The notes under the pieces were generated by a model. That model did no database searches. It was not told where the DNA came from and was given only the letters and a program-made list of their open reading frames with translations. A program made the translations under genes and the position numbers. This document shows, piece after piece, positions 8,446 through 18,380 of a DNA stretch of 64,000 nt. Source of the DNA: Pigmentibacter sp. JX0631 (GTDB lineage: Bacteria; Bdellovibrionota_B; Oligoflexia; Silvanigrellales; Silvanigrellaceae); the NCBI RefSeq assembly GCF_029873255.1, contig NZ_CP123622.1, positions 2,070,001 through 2,134,000 of the forward strand, written 5' to 3'. Each line of letters opens with the position of its first letter. Positions within the stretch are counted from its first letter, which is position 1.

Positions 8446-9483
8446 ATGTCAATTAAAAATTATGGATTAATAATAGCTCTGCTTCTTTCAATAAATAGTA
8501 AAGCCTCATCAGAGGAAAATTTAGAAAATTCTGTCCCACCAATACAATACCCAGAAAAAAAACGTGATGAAATGCAGGTACGAAAAGAAATTAAAAATTC
8601 ATTTATTAAAAGTGAAGATTTAAATTCGAATTATCCACAACTAAATTCATTAAATCAAATTCCTAGCAATGAAGGTAAAAAAAACTCTTTGCTTGAAAAT
8701 AATGAAAGCATAAAAAAAGGTAGTGAACCTATAACAGATTTAAAAGGGCAAAAAACATTTGATGAATTAATTGGTCAAAATATATCAAAAAAGAAAAATG
8801 AAGCTTCTAAAAAAAATATGAATGTTACTCTAAAAGAATCAGAGCAACCTAGTAGGCAATCAGAACTTTGGAAAGTTTTTTTAATTTCAACAATTTTTAT
8901 TTCAGTTTTAGCATTAATAGGCTATTTATTGACAAAAATTAGAAAAAAAGGATTCTTATTCTCAAATAATAAGAATGAAAAAGTAATGGATATTGTTTCT
9001 ACTCTTTCCATCTCACCAAAAAGACAAGTTATGATTTTAAAGATTAGAGATCAAGAAATTGTAGTTTCCAATACTGAAGCTGGAATTCAATTTTTAACAG
9101 ATATTAGTGCAGCAAATTCAGGAAGAAATATTCAAGAAAGAAAACAATACCAAATTAGTGATAAGTTTTTATTACCTAAAAATAATGAAAAATCATTAAC
9201 AGAGAAAACAGAAATTCAACAAGTTCAAGTTGAAAAAATTAATGATAAAAAATCTGATATTTTATTGAGAGCTCTAAAAAGTATTAACTCAAATTCAGTT
9301 GGAACAAAAAAGCAACCAGTAAGTGATGCTAATAAAACAGAATCTTTTCCCAAATATTTAGCAAATCAATTTGAAAATGAAGGGAAAAAAGAAGTTAAGA
9401 AAAAAGATGAAGAAGTTGATAGTGTAGAAAACGTAACAAATTTAATTCGAGAAAAATTACGTTCTATGAAACCTTTAAATTAA
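8446..9483 (+). CDS. fliO: Flagellar biosynthetic protein FliO (long form)
   Basis: An N-terminal signal-like segment is followed by a ~120-residue low-complexity periplasmic stretch and one membrane helix (about 145-165). A FliO core then follows, with MDIVSTLSISPKRQVMILKI, the basic-hydrophobic pattern of the family. About 120 further residues rich in Lys, Glu and Asn form a cytoplasmic tail. Identification rests on this core and on the position between fliN and fliP. At 345 residues it is much longer than E. coli FliO (about 120). FliO helps assemble the FliP ring of the export gate. Confidence 0.8.
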   Translation: MSIKNYGLIIALLLSINSKASSEENLENSVPPIQYPEKKRDEMQVRKEIKNSFIKSEDLNSNYPQLNSLNQIPSNEGKKNSLLENNESIKKGSEPITDLKGQKTFDELIGQNISKKKNEASKKNMNVTLKESEQPSRQSELWKVFLISTIFISVLALIGYLLTKIRKKGFLFSNNKNEKVMDIVSTLSISPKRQVMILKIRDQEIVVSNTEAGIQFLTDISAANSGRNIQERKQYQISDKFLLPKNNEKSLTEKTEIQQVQVEKINDKKSDILLRALKSINSNSVGTKKQPVSDANKTESFPKYLANQFENEGKKEVKKKDEEVDSVENVTNLIREKLRSMKPLN

Positions 9484-9504
9484 AATTTGCAATTAGGGAG
9501 TGAT

Positions 9505-10350
9505 ATGAGAATTTTCTTAATTTTATATTTAATACTCATATCAATTTTGTATTCAAATGTATTGATGGCGCAAAACGCTAAAAATGGTTCTTCGCAAGGA
9601 AATGCAAATCCTATTGAGAAAAATTGGCAAAATGAAAATAAAAATGTGCAAAATAAATTAGACCTGAATAAAAATCCTATGCCTGTATTTTCAATAAATA
9701 TTGCAAATGGTGAAAACCAAGATGATTATGTGCCTGCATTAAAAGTTTTAGCTGTTTTAACCTTATTAACATTTGGACCTGCTATCCTTCTTTTAATGAG
9801 CGCATTTACTAGAATATTAATAGTATTATCTTTTTTAAGGCAGGCATTAGGAACTCCGACTATGCCTCCAAATCAAATATTAATAGCCTTGTCCCTTTTT
9901 TTAACGTATTTTGTAATGTCACCTGCAATTTCTAAAATTTATGATCACGCTATTGTTCCTTATTTGCAAAAAGATATTACAACTCAACAAGCCTTAGAAG
10001 TTGGGCAAAAGCCTTTGCATGAATTTATGATGGCACAAGTAAAAACAGATGATTTAAAATTATTTTATCAAATGAGTAAAATGGAAAAACCTGTTACAAA
10101 AGAAGATGTACCTATGCGAATTTTAGTACCATCTTTTGTGATAAGTGAACTAAAAACAGCTTTTCAAATAGGATTTTTAGTTTACTTACCATTTATTGTT
10201 ATTGATATGATTGTTAGTAGTGTCTTAATGGCTATGGGTATGATGATGTTACCTCCGACAGTAGTTAGTCTTCCTTTAAAATTAATTTTATTTGTTGTTG
10301 TTGATGGTTGGGGTTTACTTGCAGGATCGTTAATAAAAAGTTTTAATTAG
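9505..10350 (+). CDS. fliP: Flagellar export gate protein FliP
   Basis: The ATG at 9505 follows an AGGGAG site; an upstream TTG at 9487 is disfavoured. The 281-residue product starts with a signal-like hydrophobic segment, then a polar stretch. It continues with the FliP core: LLTFGPAILLLMSAFTRI, a second membrane helix, a periplasmic domain, and the late FQIGFLVYLPFIVIDM and MGMMMLPPTVVSLPLK segments that are strongly conserved. FliP forms the export gate with FliQ and FliR. Confidence 0.95.
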   Translation: MRIFLILYLILISILYSNVLMAQNAKNGSSQGNANPIEKNWQNENKNVQNKLDLNKNPMPVFSINIANGENQDDYVPALKVLAVLTLLTFGPAILLLMSAFTRILIVLSFLRQALGTPTMPPNQILIALSLFLTYFVMSPAISKIYDHAIVPYLQKDITTQQALEVGQKPLHEFMMAQVKTDDLKLFYQMSKMEKPVTKEDVPMRILVPSFVISELKTAFQIGFLVYLPFIVIDMIVSSVLMAMGMMMLPPTVVSLPLKLILFVVVDGWGLLAGSLIKSFN

Positions 10351-10358
10351 GAAAAGTT

Positions 10359-10634
10359 ATGAATAATCAACAAGTAATAGATGTTATCTTATCAGTTTTA
10401 TATATCACTGTTGAAATATCATTACCTTTATTAGGTGTAGCAATGATTATTGGTCTTTTAATAAGTATATTTCAAGCTGCAACACAAATAAATGAATCAA
10501 CTTTAAGTTTTTTACCAAAAATTGCAGCAATGATTGTTGTTCTAGTTATTTTATCGCCTTGGATGTTGAGAAAATTAAATGATTATACTCATAGAATTTA
10601 TGATAAAATTCCTGAGTATGCAAGACAAAAATAA
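10359..10634 (+). CDS. fliQ: Flagellar export gate protein FliQ
   Basis: This 91-residue protein has two membrane helices, the usual FliQ size and topology. The conserved ISIFQAATQINESTLSFLPK segment lies between the helices. It starts eight bases after fliP and is followed ten bases later by fliR. It is a subunit of the export gate. Confidence 0.95.
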   Translation: MNNQQVIDVILSVLYITVEISLPLLGVAMIIGLLISIFQAATQINESTLSFLPKIAAMIVVLVILSPWMLRKLNDYTHRIYDKIPEYARQK

Positions 10635-10643
10635 AGAGATATT

Positions 10644-11462
10644 ATGGATATTTTATCAGTCATTGAATTAAATCCACAAACATGGCCATTCCCAGTAATG
10701 GTATTTCTTCGTGTAGTAACAATTTTTTTCTTTTTACCAATTTTTGGCGATCAAGTTGTTCCTGTAAGACTTAGAATAGTTCTTGGTTTGGCTTTTACTT
10801 TTTTTGTCTATCCTGTTGTTTCTGAAAAAATATTTCAAAAAGAAAATCTTTTACAGTGGAGTAGTTTTACTTTAGCAATTGCTACTATTCGAGAAGTCTT
10901 ATTTGGTTTTGCAGTGGGTTTTGCGGCTAAATTAGTTTTATCTGCAGTTTCTATTGCATCGCATACAATTGGAATAAATATGGGCTTTCAAGTTGCTTCA
11001 ATGTTTAGTCCAGGAATCAATGATCATGAATCAGCATTTTCAGTTTTTAAAAATTGGTTTGCCATACTTCTTATTTTAACTTTAAATATTCATCATGTTT
11101 TCATTGAAGGATTATTTAAATCCTTCATTTATATTCCAATTGGACCAACAGCAGAGGTGACTAGTTTAGCAAAAGTTGGATTAAATATTGCGCAAGAAGC
11201 ATTTGTATTAGGATTAAGGTTAGCAGCTCCAATAATGACTGTGCAAATTCTTATAAATATTTCGCTTGGATTACTTAATCGTACGTTACCTTCACTAAAT
11301 GTTTTTATAATAAGTTTTCCTATTAGCTTTATCATTGCATTAGTAATCTTATATTTATCATTAACATCTTACCTAAGTATCTTAGGAAATTATGGAATGC
11401 AGAAAGAAGTAATGTGGTTTGAATCCATGCGGCGTGTTTTTCTTCCAACTACTCATCCTTAA
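10644..11462 (+). CDS. fliR: Flagellar export gate protein FliR
   Basis: This 272-residue polytopic membrane protein of the FliR family has several hydrophobic segments. The FGFAVGFAAKLVLSAV region and the NRTLPSLNVFIISFPISF motif are characteristic. FliR contributes one subunit to the FliP/FliQ/FliR gate and interacts with FlhB, whose gene follows 11 bases later. Confidence 0.94.
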   Translation: MDILSVIELNPQTWPFPVMVFLRVVTIFFFLPIFGDQVVPVRLRIVLGLAFTFFVYPVVSEKIFQKENLLQWSSFTLAIATIREVLFGFAVGFAAKLVLSAVSIASHTIGINMGFQVASMFSPGINDHESAFSVFKNWFAILLILTLNIHHVFIEGLFKSFIYIPIGPTAEVTSLAKVGLNIAQEAFVLGLRLAAPIMTVQILINISLGLLNRTLPSLNVFIISFPISFIIALVILYLSLTSYLSILGNYGMQKEVMWFESMRRVFLPTTHP

Positions 11463-11473
11463 GGAAAAAAATT

Positions 11474-12559
11474 ATGGAAAGTAGAGAGGAAAAAGGTTTT
11501 CAAGATAAAACAGAAGAAGCGACGGAAGAAAAGAAAAATCAATTTCGGGAAGAAGGAAATGTTGCAAGTCCAAAAGAGGTAGTTTCCTTTGTAACATTAA
11601 TTTTATTTACATCGTATTTCTATTTCTACGCAAATGATATCATGAAAAGTTTTCGGTTGGTTTTTAATCGTTCTTGGCTAGGATTTCCGGCATATTTTGT
11701 TGATTATTCAAGTTTAATTAAGGTTTTATATTATGCGACTTCTCCAATACTACCGCATTTTTTCTTAATTATTTTTTTGTGTACAATTTTTCCATTGCTA
11801 TTTGGACTTTTATTGACAAGATTTAATTGGTCATGGAAGAAAATTAATTTTGATATAAATAGAATTAACCCACTTTCTGGATTTGCTAGAATGTTTAGCG
11901 CCGCATTTTTAATAGAATTTTTTAAAATTCTATTAAAATGTGCTGCTTTATCAATATTAATTTATTTGGTTTTGAAAAGTGAAATAGGCCAATCAAGTGA
12001 AGATTATTTTTTTAGTAACATTGATTATTTAAAAGAACTGGGAAAATCAATTTTTCATTTGCTTTTATTAATGTGCATAGCTGGGATTGTTATAGGTATT
12101 TCTGATTTTTCATACAATCTTTGGAAACTTAATAATGATATGAAAATGACTAAACAAGAAGTTAAAGAAGAAGTTAAAAAACATGAAGGAGATCCTCTCT
12201 TAAGATCACAAAGAAAGAGAATGGCAAGAGATCTCGTAATGCGAAAAAGTTTGAAAGATGTGCCAAAGTCAACTTTTGTAGTAACAAATCCAGAACACTT
12301 TTCAGTTGCTGTAAGATATGTAAAAGGAATGAATGCTCCTATTGTCGTTGCGAAAGGGCAAGATTTAATAGCATTTAAAATTAGAGAAATTGCTAAACAA
12401 CACGATATTATGATTGTTGAAAATAAGCCACTAGCACGAACTTTATATAAAACCGTAAAAGTTGGGCAAGAAATACCACAATCCCTTTATCAATCAATTA
12501 TTGAAGTTATTAAGTATATTTATCAAATGCGAGGCAAGAAATATTTTGATCGCTTTTAA
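11474..12559 (+). CDS. flhB: Flagellar export switch protein FlhB
   Basis: FlhB (361 residues) has a charged N-terminus beginning EEKGFQDKTEEATEEK, four membrane segments between about 35 and 215, the linker KMTKQEVKEEVKKHEGDP, and a cytoplasmic domain. Autocleavage in the family occurs at an N-P-T-H motif. Here the equivalent residues 272-275 read NPEH. This keeps the Asn-Pro scissile pair and the His and replaces Thr by Glu. FlhB switches export from rod/hook to filament substrates after cleavage. Confidence 0.94.
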   Translation: MESREEKGFQDKTEEATEEKKNQFREEGNVASPKEVVSFVTLILFTSYFYFYANDIMKSFRLVFNRSWLGFPAYFVDYSSLIKVLYYATSPILPHFFLIIFLCTIFPLLFGLLLTRFNWSWKKINFDINRINPLSGFARMFSAAFLIEFFKILLKCAALSILIYLVLKSEIGQSSEDYFFSNIDYLKELGKSIFHLLLLMCIAGIVIGISDFSYNLWKLNNDMKMTKQEVKEEVKKHEGDPLLRSQRKRMARDLVMRKSLKDVPKSTFVVTNPEHFSVAVRYVKGMNAPIVVAKGQDLIAFKIREIAKQHDIMIVENKPLARTLYKTVKVGQEIPQSLYQSIIEVIKYIYQMRGKKYFDRF

Positions 12560-12569
12560 AGGATGATTT

Positions 12570-14678
12570 ATGGCTAAAGCAAATTCAAATATTTCTGATA
12601 TGGGAAATATTAAATCAAGCAATTTTTTGGCAAGAAGTCCAGATTTAATAATGGCAACAATCATTGTTGGAACAATTTTAATGATGATTTTTCCATTGCC
12701 TGCTTTTTTTATTGATTTTCTTTTGGCAATAAGTATTTCGTCAGCTTTAATTATTTTGATGGTAAGCATTTATATTACTAAACCTTTAGAGTTTGGTGTT
12801 TTCCCAACTTTGCTATTAATTACAACTTTATTCAGGCTATCTCTGAATGTTGCTACTACAAGAAATATTTTACTACACGGTGCAGAAGGTGATGTCGCAA
12901 ATTTAGTTGTTGCATTTGGAAGAGTTGTTGTTGGCGGTAATTTTGCAGTTGGCTTTGTTATATTTATTATATTGATGGTAATTAATTTTATTGTAATTAC
13001 GAAAGGTGCAGGAAGAGTTGCTGAAGTAGCTGCTCGATTTACTTTGGACGCAATGCCTGGTAAACAAATGGCAATTGATGCTGAATTAAATGCAGGGCAT
13101 ATTAATGCTGAGGAAGCTAAAAAAAGAAGAAAAGCTGTTGAGAATGAAGCAGATTTTTATGGCGCTATGGATGGTGCAAGTAAATTTGTGCGCGGTGATG
13201 CAATAGCGGGAATTATAATAACACTTGTGAATATTGTCGTAGGTTTTGGAATTGGTGTTTTAATGCATTCATTAACTCCAACTGACGCAGCAGCTAAATT
13301 TACTTTATTTGCAGTAGGTGATGGGCTAATTAGTGCAATTCCGGCTTTAATGATTTCAACCGCGGCGGGTATTATAGTAACAAGAGCTACAAGTGAAGGA
13401 AATTTAGGATCTGAAGTATTAAAACAAGTCCGAATTCACCCCAAAGCATTTTACATTGCAGCTGGATTAATCTTTTTCTTAGCAATAATTCCAGGTTTTC
13501 CAAAAATACCGTTTTTTGTTCTTTCTGGATTGCTAATTTTTCTTGGAAGAATGTCTGCACAATGGATAAAAGAAAAAAAACTTTCTGAAGAAAATATAAA
13601 AGAAACAGATGAAAGAAAAAAAGATGAAAAAGAAAGTAGTAGTTTAGATAATTTAATGCGTGTTGATATGTTAGCAGTAGAAGTTGGGCATGGTCTTGTT
13701 CCTTTAATAGATCCCGCGCAAGATGGAGAAATTGTAGATAGAATTCAGGGAATAAGAAAACAATTTGCACAAGAAATGGGAATAATTATTCCACAAGTGC
13801 AATTGCGTGACAATTTGCAATTAGAACCTGGTGGCTATCAAATACTCTTAAAAAGTAATAAAGTAGCAGCTGGTAACTTAATGGTTGACTACTTTTTAGC
13901 TATGGATCCTGGCGGTGTTGAATTGCCGATAGGAGGTGAAGTAACAAAGGATCCTGTTTATGGTCTTCCTGCAATTTGGGTACATAAACGTGATAAAGAA
14001 GAAGCTGTTTTTAGGGGTTATACTGTAGTAAATTGTTCAACAGTTGTAGCAACAAATATAACAAAAGTATTAAAAGAACATGCCGCTGAATTAATTACTA
14101 GGCAAGATATACAGTATCTTATAGATAAATTAAAAGAAACAAATCCAAAAGTTGTTGAAGAAGTTATGCAATCAGATCGACTTACGTTAGGTGAAGTTGT
14201 TAAAGTCATGCAAAACTTGCTACGTGAAGATGTGTCGGTACGAGACATTCTTACCCTATTTGAGTGCTTAGCAGATCATTGTAGAATAATAAAAAATCCA
14301 GATGTTCTTTCTGAATTATGTCGCAAGAGTTTTGGTAGGAATATCGTGCAAAAATATATTAATGATAAGGATGAATTGGTGGTTGTTACTTTTGATAGAT
14401 TAATTGAAGATATATTATCAGGCGGTTTAGTAACAACTGAAAATGGTTCAACATATCTTAATCTTGATGCAAAAAATGCGCAGGAAATTTTACAAAAGCT
14501 TCTTAAAGGTATTCAGATATTTGATAAAGAAGGCTCACAACCTGTTTTACTAATTAGTGCTCGAATGCGTCAGGCTTTTCAAAAGTTAGTATCTCGTTAT
14601 ATTCCTCAGTTGGTTGTACTTTCTTATGATGAAATTCCACATGATGTGAATATAAGAAATTTAGAATTAATTACTTAA
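12570..14678 (+). CDS. flhA: Flagellar export protein FlhA
   Basis: At 702 residues this is the usual length. About eight membrane helices occupy the first ~330 residues. The family signature, including RFTLDAMPGKQMAIDAELN, lies in the cytoplasmic loop at about 152-170. A linker with many charged residues (about 330-350) leads to the C-terminal domain that docks chaperone-substrate complexes. FlhA is the ring-forming export engine coupled to proton flow. It starts ten bases after flhB. Confidence 0.96.
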   Translation: MAKANSNISDMGNIKSSNFLARSPDLIMATIIVGTILMMIFPLPAFFIDFLLAISISSALIILMVSIYITKPLEFGVFPTLLLITTLFRLSLNVATTRNILLHGAEGDVANLVVAFGRVVVGGNFAVGFVIFIILMVINFIVITKGAGRVAEVAARFTLDAMPGKQMAIDAELNAGHINAEEAKKRRKAVENEADFYGAMDGASKFVRGDAIAGIIITLVNIVVGFGIGVLMHSLTPTDAAAKFTLFAVGDGLISAIPALMISTAAGIIVTRATSEGNLGSEVLKQVRIHPKAFYIAAGLIFFLAIIPGFPKIPFFVLSGLLIFLGRMSAQWIKEKKLSEENIKETDERKKDEKESSSLDNLMRVDMLAVEVGHGLVPLIDPAQDGEIVDRIQGIRKQFAQEMGIIIPQVQLRDNLQLEPGGYQILLKSNKVAAGNLMVDYFLAMDPGGVELPIGGEVTKDPVYGLPAIWVHKRDKEEAVFRGYTVVNCSTVVATNITKVLKEHAAELITRQDIQYLIDKLKETNPKVVEEVMQSDRLTLGEVVKVMQNLLREDVSVRDILTLFECLADHCRIIKNPDVLSELCRKSFGRNIVQKYINDKDELVVVTFDRLIEDILSGGLVTTENGSTYLNLDAKNAQEILQKLLKGIQIFDKEGSQPVLLISARMRQAFQKLVSRYIPQLVVLSYDEIPHDVNIRNLELIT

Positions 14679-14703
14679 TTGGTTTATAATTAAAGGAAGT
14701 AAA

Positions 14704-16119
14704 ATGGAAATTAGAAAATTTGAATCATTTTCTCTCCAGGATGCAATAAAACTTGTTAAGTTAGAGTTAGGAAGAGATGCTGTAATTTTATCAACAAAAG
14801 AAAAAGAAATTTACTCAGAAGAGTTGCAGAAAAACTGTCGAATCTATGAAGTAACAGCTTCACCAAGTGCAACTGTCCACGGAAAGGTAATCAATCCCAA
14901 ATCGGCTGAACATCTCCCAAAAGTTGATTTTCCAAGAATTAAACCTAGAAATGAAGCAACTGTAGTTAAAGGAGATCCTACTCCAAATAGGCAGAAAAAT
15001 TCATTAATTTCTCCAACATTATCAACTTTAAATCAAGAAACTAGAAATATGGCTCGATCACTAGCGAGCGCTTTAACTAAAGAGCCAGCAAAAGAGCGGT
15101 TATTTGCTAAAGAAACTATAAATGTAACAAGTAGTTCAGAGATGAACGAACAAACTTTAGAAGAAATGAACGTTTTAAAATCCGAAATATCAAAAGTAAG
15201 AAAAGAGCTAGAAAGTTTGCCTCAAGTCGATATAACGGAACAAATGCAAGAAATTAAAGTTCTTTTACATGATATAATGCGAGAAAAATATAAAAAATCT
15301 ACTGATAATGGAAATTCATATGTAACTGACATCGGAATTAGGTTAAGAAGTGCAGGAGTTTCTGAAAATTTTATTAGTCACTTAACAACTTGGTTAAATA
15401 CTTTGGAAGATCCTAAAAACAAAGAAGATCTAATAAATTCTCCAGAAAAGACAAAAGAATTTTATTTGAGTTCAGCTATAAAATTTATTTTTAAGTATTT
15501 AAAGGTAACAGGCCCCTTTCGTGTCGATAAAAATAAGAAAAAAGTTGTTTGTTTTGTTGGTCCAACAGGTGTAGGTAAAACGACTACTTTAGCTAAAATT
15601 GCTGCTAAATTGAAATTAACAGATTCTGCTGATGTAGAAATGATTTCTATGGATTCTTATAGAATTGCTGCAAGCGATCAGCTACGAGTTTATTCTAAAA
15701 TATTAGACTGTCACTTTGCCGAAATTTCTGATAAAAATGAGCTCGTTAATTATATTTCAAAACATAATAATTATGACTATATTTTGATAGATACAGCAGG
15801 AAGAAGTTCAAGATTTTCAGATCAAATGGAAACTTTAAAAAGGCTGGCAGAAGCCCCTCTACCGATTGAATTTCATTTAGTTTTATCTTGCACAATGAAG
15901 CAAAGAGATATTGATGAAACTATTCGTGGTTTCCGTTTTTTGACTCCTTCTAGTCTTATTTTTACTAAATTAGATGAATCTTGGGCATTTGGAGAAATAT
16001 TGAATACTAGTGTCCAAAATAAACTCCCACTTAGTTACTTTACTACGGGTCAAAGAGTTCCTGAAGATATTGAAATTGCATCAAAAGAAAGAGTAGTAGA
16101 ACGCTTACTTAAACTCTAA
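14704..16119 (+). CDS. flhF: Flagellar placement GTPase FlhF
   Basis: FlhF is an SRP-type GTPase that directs flagella to the pole. It has an N-terminal basic-type domain beginning MEIRKFESFSLQDA, a variable middle part, and an NG domain. The G1 loop is GPTGVGKTT (286-294). MDSYRIAASDQLRVY, DTAGR and TKLDE follow in order. At 471 residues it is a normal length. Its neighbours flhA and flhG are the usual ones. Confidence 0.95.
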   Translation: MEIRKFESFSLQDAIKLVKLELGRDAVILSTKEKEIYSEELQKNCRIYEVTASPSATVHGKVINPKSAEHLPKVDFPRIKPRNEATVVKGDPTPNRQKNSLISPTLSTLNQETRNMARSLASALTKEPAKERLFAKETINVTSSSEMNEQTLEEMNVLKSEISKVRKELESLPQVDITEQMQEIKVLLHDIMREKYKKSTDNGNSYVTDIGIRLRSAGVSENFISHLTTWLNTLEDPKNKEDLINSPEKTKEFYLSSAIKFIFKYLKVTGPFRVDKNKKKVVCFVGPTGVGKTTTLAKIAAKLKLTDSADVEMISMDSYRIAASDQLRVYSKILDCHFAEISDKNELVNYISKHNNYDYILIDTAGRSSRFSDQMETLKRLAEAPLPIEFHLVLSCTMKQRDIDETIRGFRFLTPSSLIFTKLDESWAFGEILNTSVQNKLPLSYFTTGQRVPEDIEIASKERVVERLLKL

Positions 16120-16147
16120 TAAATGATCTTAGATTTTGGAGGATATT

Positions 16148-17065
16148 GTGTTTGACCAAGCTTCTAGTTTAAGAGAAATGATGAGAAATATTCAAAAAGA
16201 AAACTTAAATCTTTCTAAACCTGTTACTTATCAAGCAAAAGTTCCAACTGTTCTCGCTATTTCAGGTGGTAAAGGTGGCGTTGGAAAAACTTTAACTACG
16301 GCAAATTTAGGCCTTTGTATGGCTAGGATGGGAATGCGAACATTATTAATAGATGGCGATTTTGGTTTAGCAAATTTAGATGTTGTTTTAAATTTACGGC
16401 CTCAATTTACATTAGATGATGTTCTTTGTGGAGAAAGACATTTAAAAGATATTATAATGACAGGAGTAGAAGGAGTTAGAATAATTCCTTCATCTAGTGG
16501 TGTTATGCGCGTTCCTGAATTAGATAAATTGCAAAAGTTAATGCTCTTAGATCAAATTGAATCTCTCGATGAAGAATTTGATGTTGTATTAATTGATACT
16601 CCTGCTGGAGTTTCAAAAAATGTTCAATATTGGACGTCTTCTTCTGCAGAAGTCATAATGGTTGTTACTCCAGAGCCAACTAGTTTAGCTGATTGCTATG
16701 CTAGTATAAAAATTCTTTCGCAGACAACAGCTGAAACCAATTTTAAACTTATCGTGAATATGGTTCGGAATGATGTTGAAGCGAAAAAAATATATGAAAA
16801 AATTTCGACTTTATCAGATGAATATTTGCAAGTCAGAGTTGAATATTTAGGACATATTCCCTTTGATGAAGTTGTTCGGAATTCAGTGAGAGACAGAGTT
16901 CCTTATGTGCAAAAATATCCTTTTTCCCAGGCTTCCCAATGTTTACGTGATATTTCTAGACAAATAATTACACAAGGTACAGTTGGGCAGCTTAAAGGAA
17001 CAATGCAATTTTTTTGGAGAAAAATGGTAGCAGCAAATTCACCAGATATCATTGGATACAAATAG
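16148..17065 (+). CDS. flhG: Flagellar number regulator FlhG (FleN, MinD-like)
   Basis: A GTG at 16148, five bases after GGAGG (16138-16142), is the best start. The longer frame begins with a TTG that overlaps this site. The product is about 305 residues, a ParA/MinD-type ATPase with deviant Walker A SGGKGGVGKTLTTAN, LLIDGDFGLANLDV and LIDTPAGVS. A DQAxxLR-type N-terminus (DQASSLREMM) matches the FlhG motif that stimulates the FlhF GTPase. FlhG limits flagellar number. Confidence 0.93.
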   Translation: MFDQASSLREMMRNIQKENLNLSKPVTYQAKVPTVLAISGGKGGVGKTLTTANLGLCMARMGMRTLLIDGDFGLANLDVVLNLRPQFTLDDVLCGERHLKDIIMTGVEGVRIIPSSSGVMRVPELDKLQKLMLLDQIESLDEEFDVVLIDTPAGVSKNVQYWTSSSAEVIMVVTPEPTSLADCYASIKILSQTTAETNFKLIVNMVRNDVEAKKIYEKISTLSDEYLQVRVEYLGHIPFDEVVRNSVRDRVPYVQKYPFSQASQCLRDISRQIITQGTVGQLKGTMQFFWRKMVAANSPDIIGYK

Positions 17066-17091
17066 TTTTTGCAATTTGATGTGGAGGTAGC

Positions 17092-17910
17092 ATGGCTTTT
17101 TCAGGAACGGCACAAAAGAAAAATATACATGATGAAACGACTGAAAAACAAAGAGCAAAAAAAATTCCACAAAATCAAACTAGAGCTGTTCCATTAACTA
17201 GTGATCCTATGCGCAATCAAATTATTATGGATTATGCTCCTTTAATAAAATATATTGCGCAAAAAATTGCAGCTAGATTACCATCAAATATTGATTTGGA
17301 TGATTTGTTTTCTGCTGGAGTCATTGGACTCATGGATGCTATCGATAAATATGATCCTAGCCGTGATAATAAATTTAAAACATATGCTGAATTTAGGGTA
17401 CGTGGAGCAATGTTGGATGAATTACGGAACCAAGATTGGGTACCGCGGAGTGTTAGAGAAAGTAACAAGAAAGAAGATAAGGCAAAACTTGAGCTTGAAC
17501 ATAAATTTGGAAGGCCAGCAACAGAAAGAGAAGTTGCAGAGTTTTTAGAGGTGCCTTTAGAAGAATATCAAGAGAGGATGGGAAGAACTCGTGTTTCTAT
17601 GATGAGTTTAGAAGAATTAGGGGGCACAAGTTCAAGTGACAAAAAATCTCTACTTGAGTGTTTAGAAAATCCTAATTCGAAGAATCCTTTCATGCAGTTG
17701 AAAAACAAGGGAGTCCGCGATATCATTATAAAAACTGTTGAAGAATTGCCAGAAAAACAAAAGTTAGTGTTAAGTCTTTATTACTATGAAGACTTAAATT
17801 TAAAAGAAATTGGCCGAATATTAGATGTTACGGAGTCTCGAGTCTCTCAACTTCATACCCAAGCTGTACAAAAAATGAAGTTAAAACTGAGACATCTTCT
17901 GCAGGAATAG
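17092..17910 (+). CDS. fliA: RNA polymerase sigma factor FliA (sigma-28)
   Basis: This 272-residue group 3 sigma factor has region 2 (YAPLIKYIAQKIAARLP through FRVRGAMLDELRNQDWVPRSVR), region 3, and a region 4 helix-turn-helix near LKEIGRILDVTESRVSQLHTQA. The WVPRSVR sequence is typical of the flagellar class. It would transcribe late flagellar genes such as the flagellin gene at 57 kb, but I could not find a convincing TAAA-N15-GCCGATAA element there. Confidence 0.94.
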   Translation: MAFSGTAQKKNIHDETTEKQRAKKIPQNQTRAVPLTSDPMRNQIIMDYAPLIKYIAQKIAARLPSNIDLDDLFSAGVIGLMDAIDKYDPSRDNKFKTYAEFRVRGAMLDELRNQDWVPRSVRESNKKEDKAKLELEHKFGRPATEREVAEFLEVPLEEYQERMGRTRVSMMSLEELGGTSSSDKKSLLECLENPNSKNPFMQLKNKGVRDIIIKTVEELPEKQKLVLSLYYYEDLNLKEIGRILDVTESRVSQLHTQAVQKMKLKLRHLLQE

Positions 17911-17939
17911 TGTTTAGAGGTATAAAGGAGTATAGTTAA

Positions 17940-18347
17940 ATGCCAAATTATAAACCTATAAATAAGGATTCACTTATACTTGTTGTAGATGACTTTCCTA
18001 CAATGCGTAAAATAGTTAAAAGTGTATTAAAACAGCTTGGTTATCAGAATATTGTTGAGGCAGAAGATGGTCAATTGGCTTTGAACACTTTAGCAATCAA
18101 TCCTGCTATAGAATTTATAGTTAGCGATTGGAATATGCCCAATATGACTGGAATTGAGTTGTTAAAATCAGTTAGAGCACATAAAGATGAGAGAATCAAA
18201 AATCTTCCATTTTTAATGGTTACAGCCGAAGCTGACAAAGACAATATTGTTGAAGCAGTTAAAAGTGGTGTCAGTAATTATATAGTTAAGCCATTTAATG
18301 CCGCTACTATGAAAGAAAAAATTGATAAAATTTTTGCTAAGAAGTAA
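17940..18347 (+). CDS. cheY: CheY-like response regulator
   Basis: This is a single receiver domain of 135 residues. The acidic pair is in VVDDFPTMRK and the phospho-acceptor Asp is in VSDWNMPNMTG. The switch Thr is in MVTAEA and the Lys is in YIVKPF. The D-F-P-T-M-R start and NMPNM match chemotaxis CheY. AAGGAG precedes the ATG by nine bases. Its position right after fliA suggests it feeds the FliM switch encoded upstream. Confidence 0.9.
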   Translation: MPNYKPINKDSLILVVDDFPTMRKIVKSVLKQLGYQNIVEAEDGQLALNTLAINPAIEFIVSDWNMPNMTGIELLKSVRAHKDERIKNLPFLMVTAEADKDNIVEAVKSGVSNYIVKPFNAATMKEKIDKIFAKK

Positions 18348-18380
18348 TTTTTTACCTTTCACTAAAAGGTTAATATTCTT

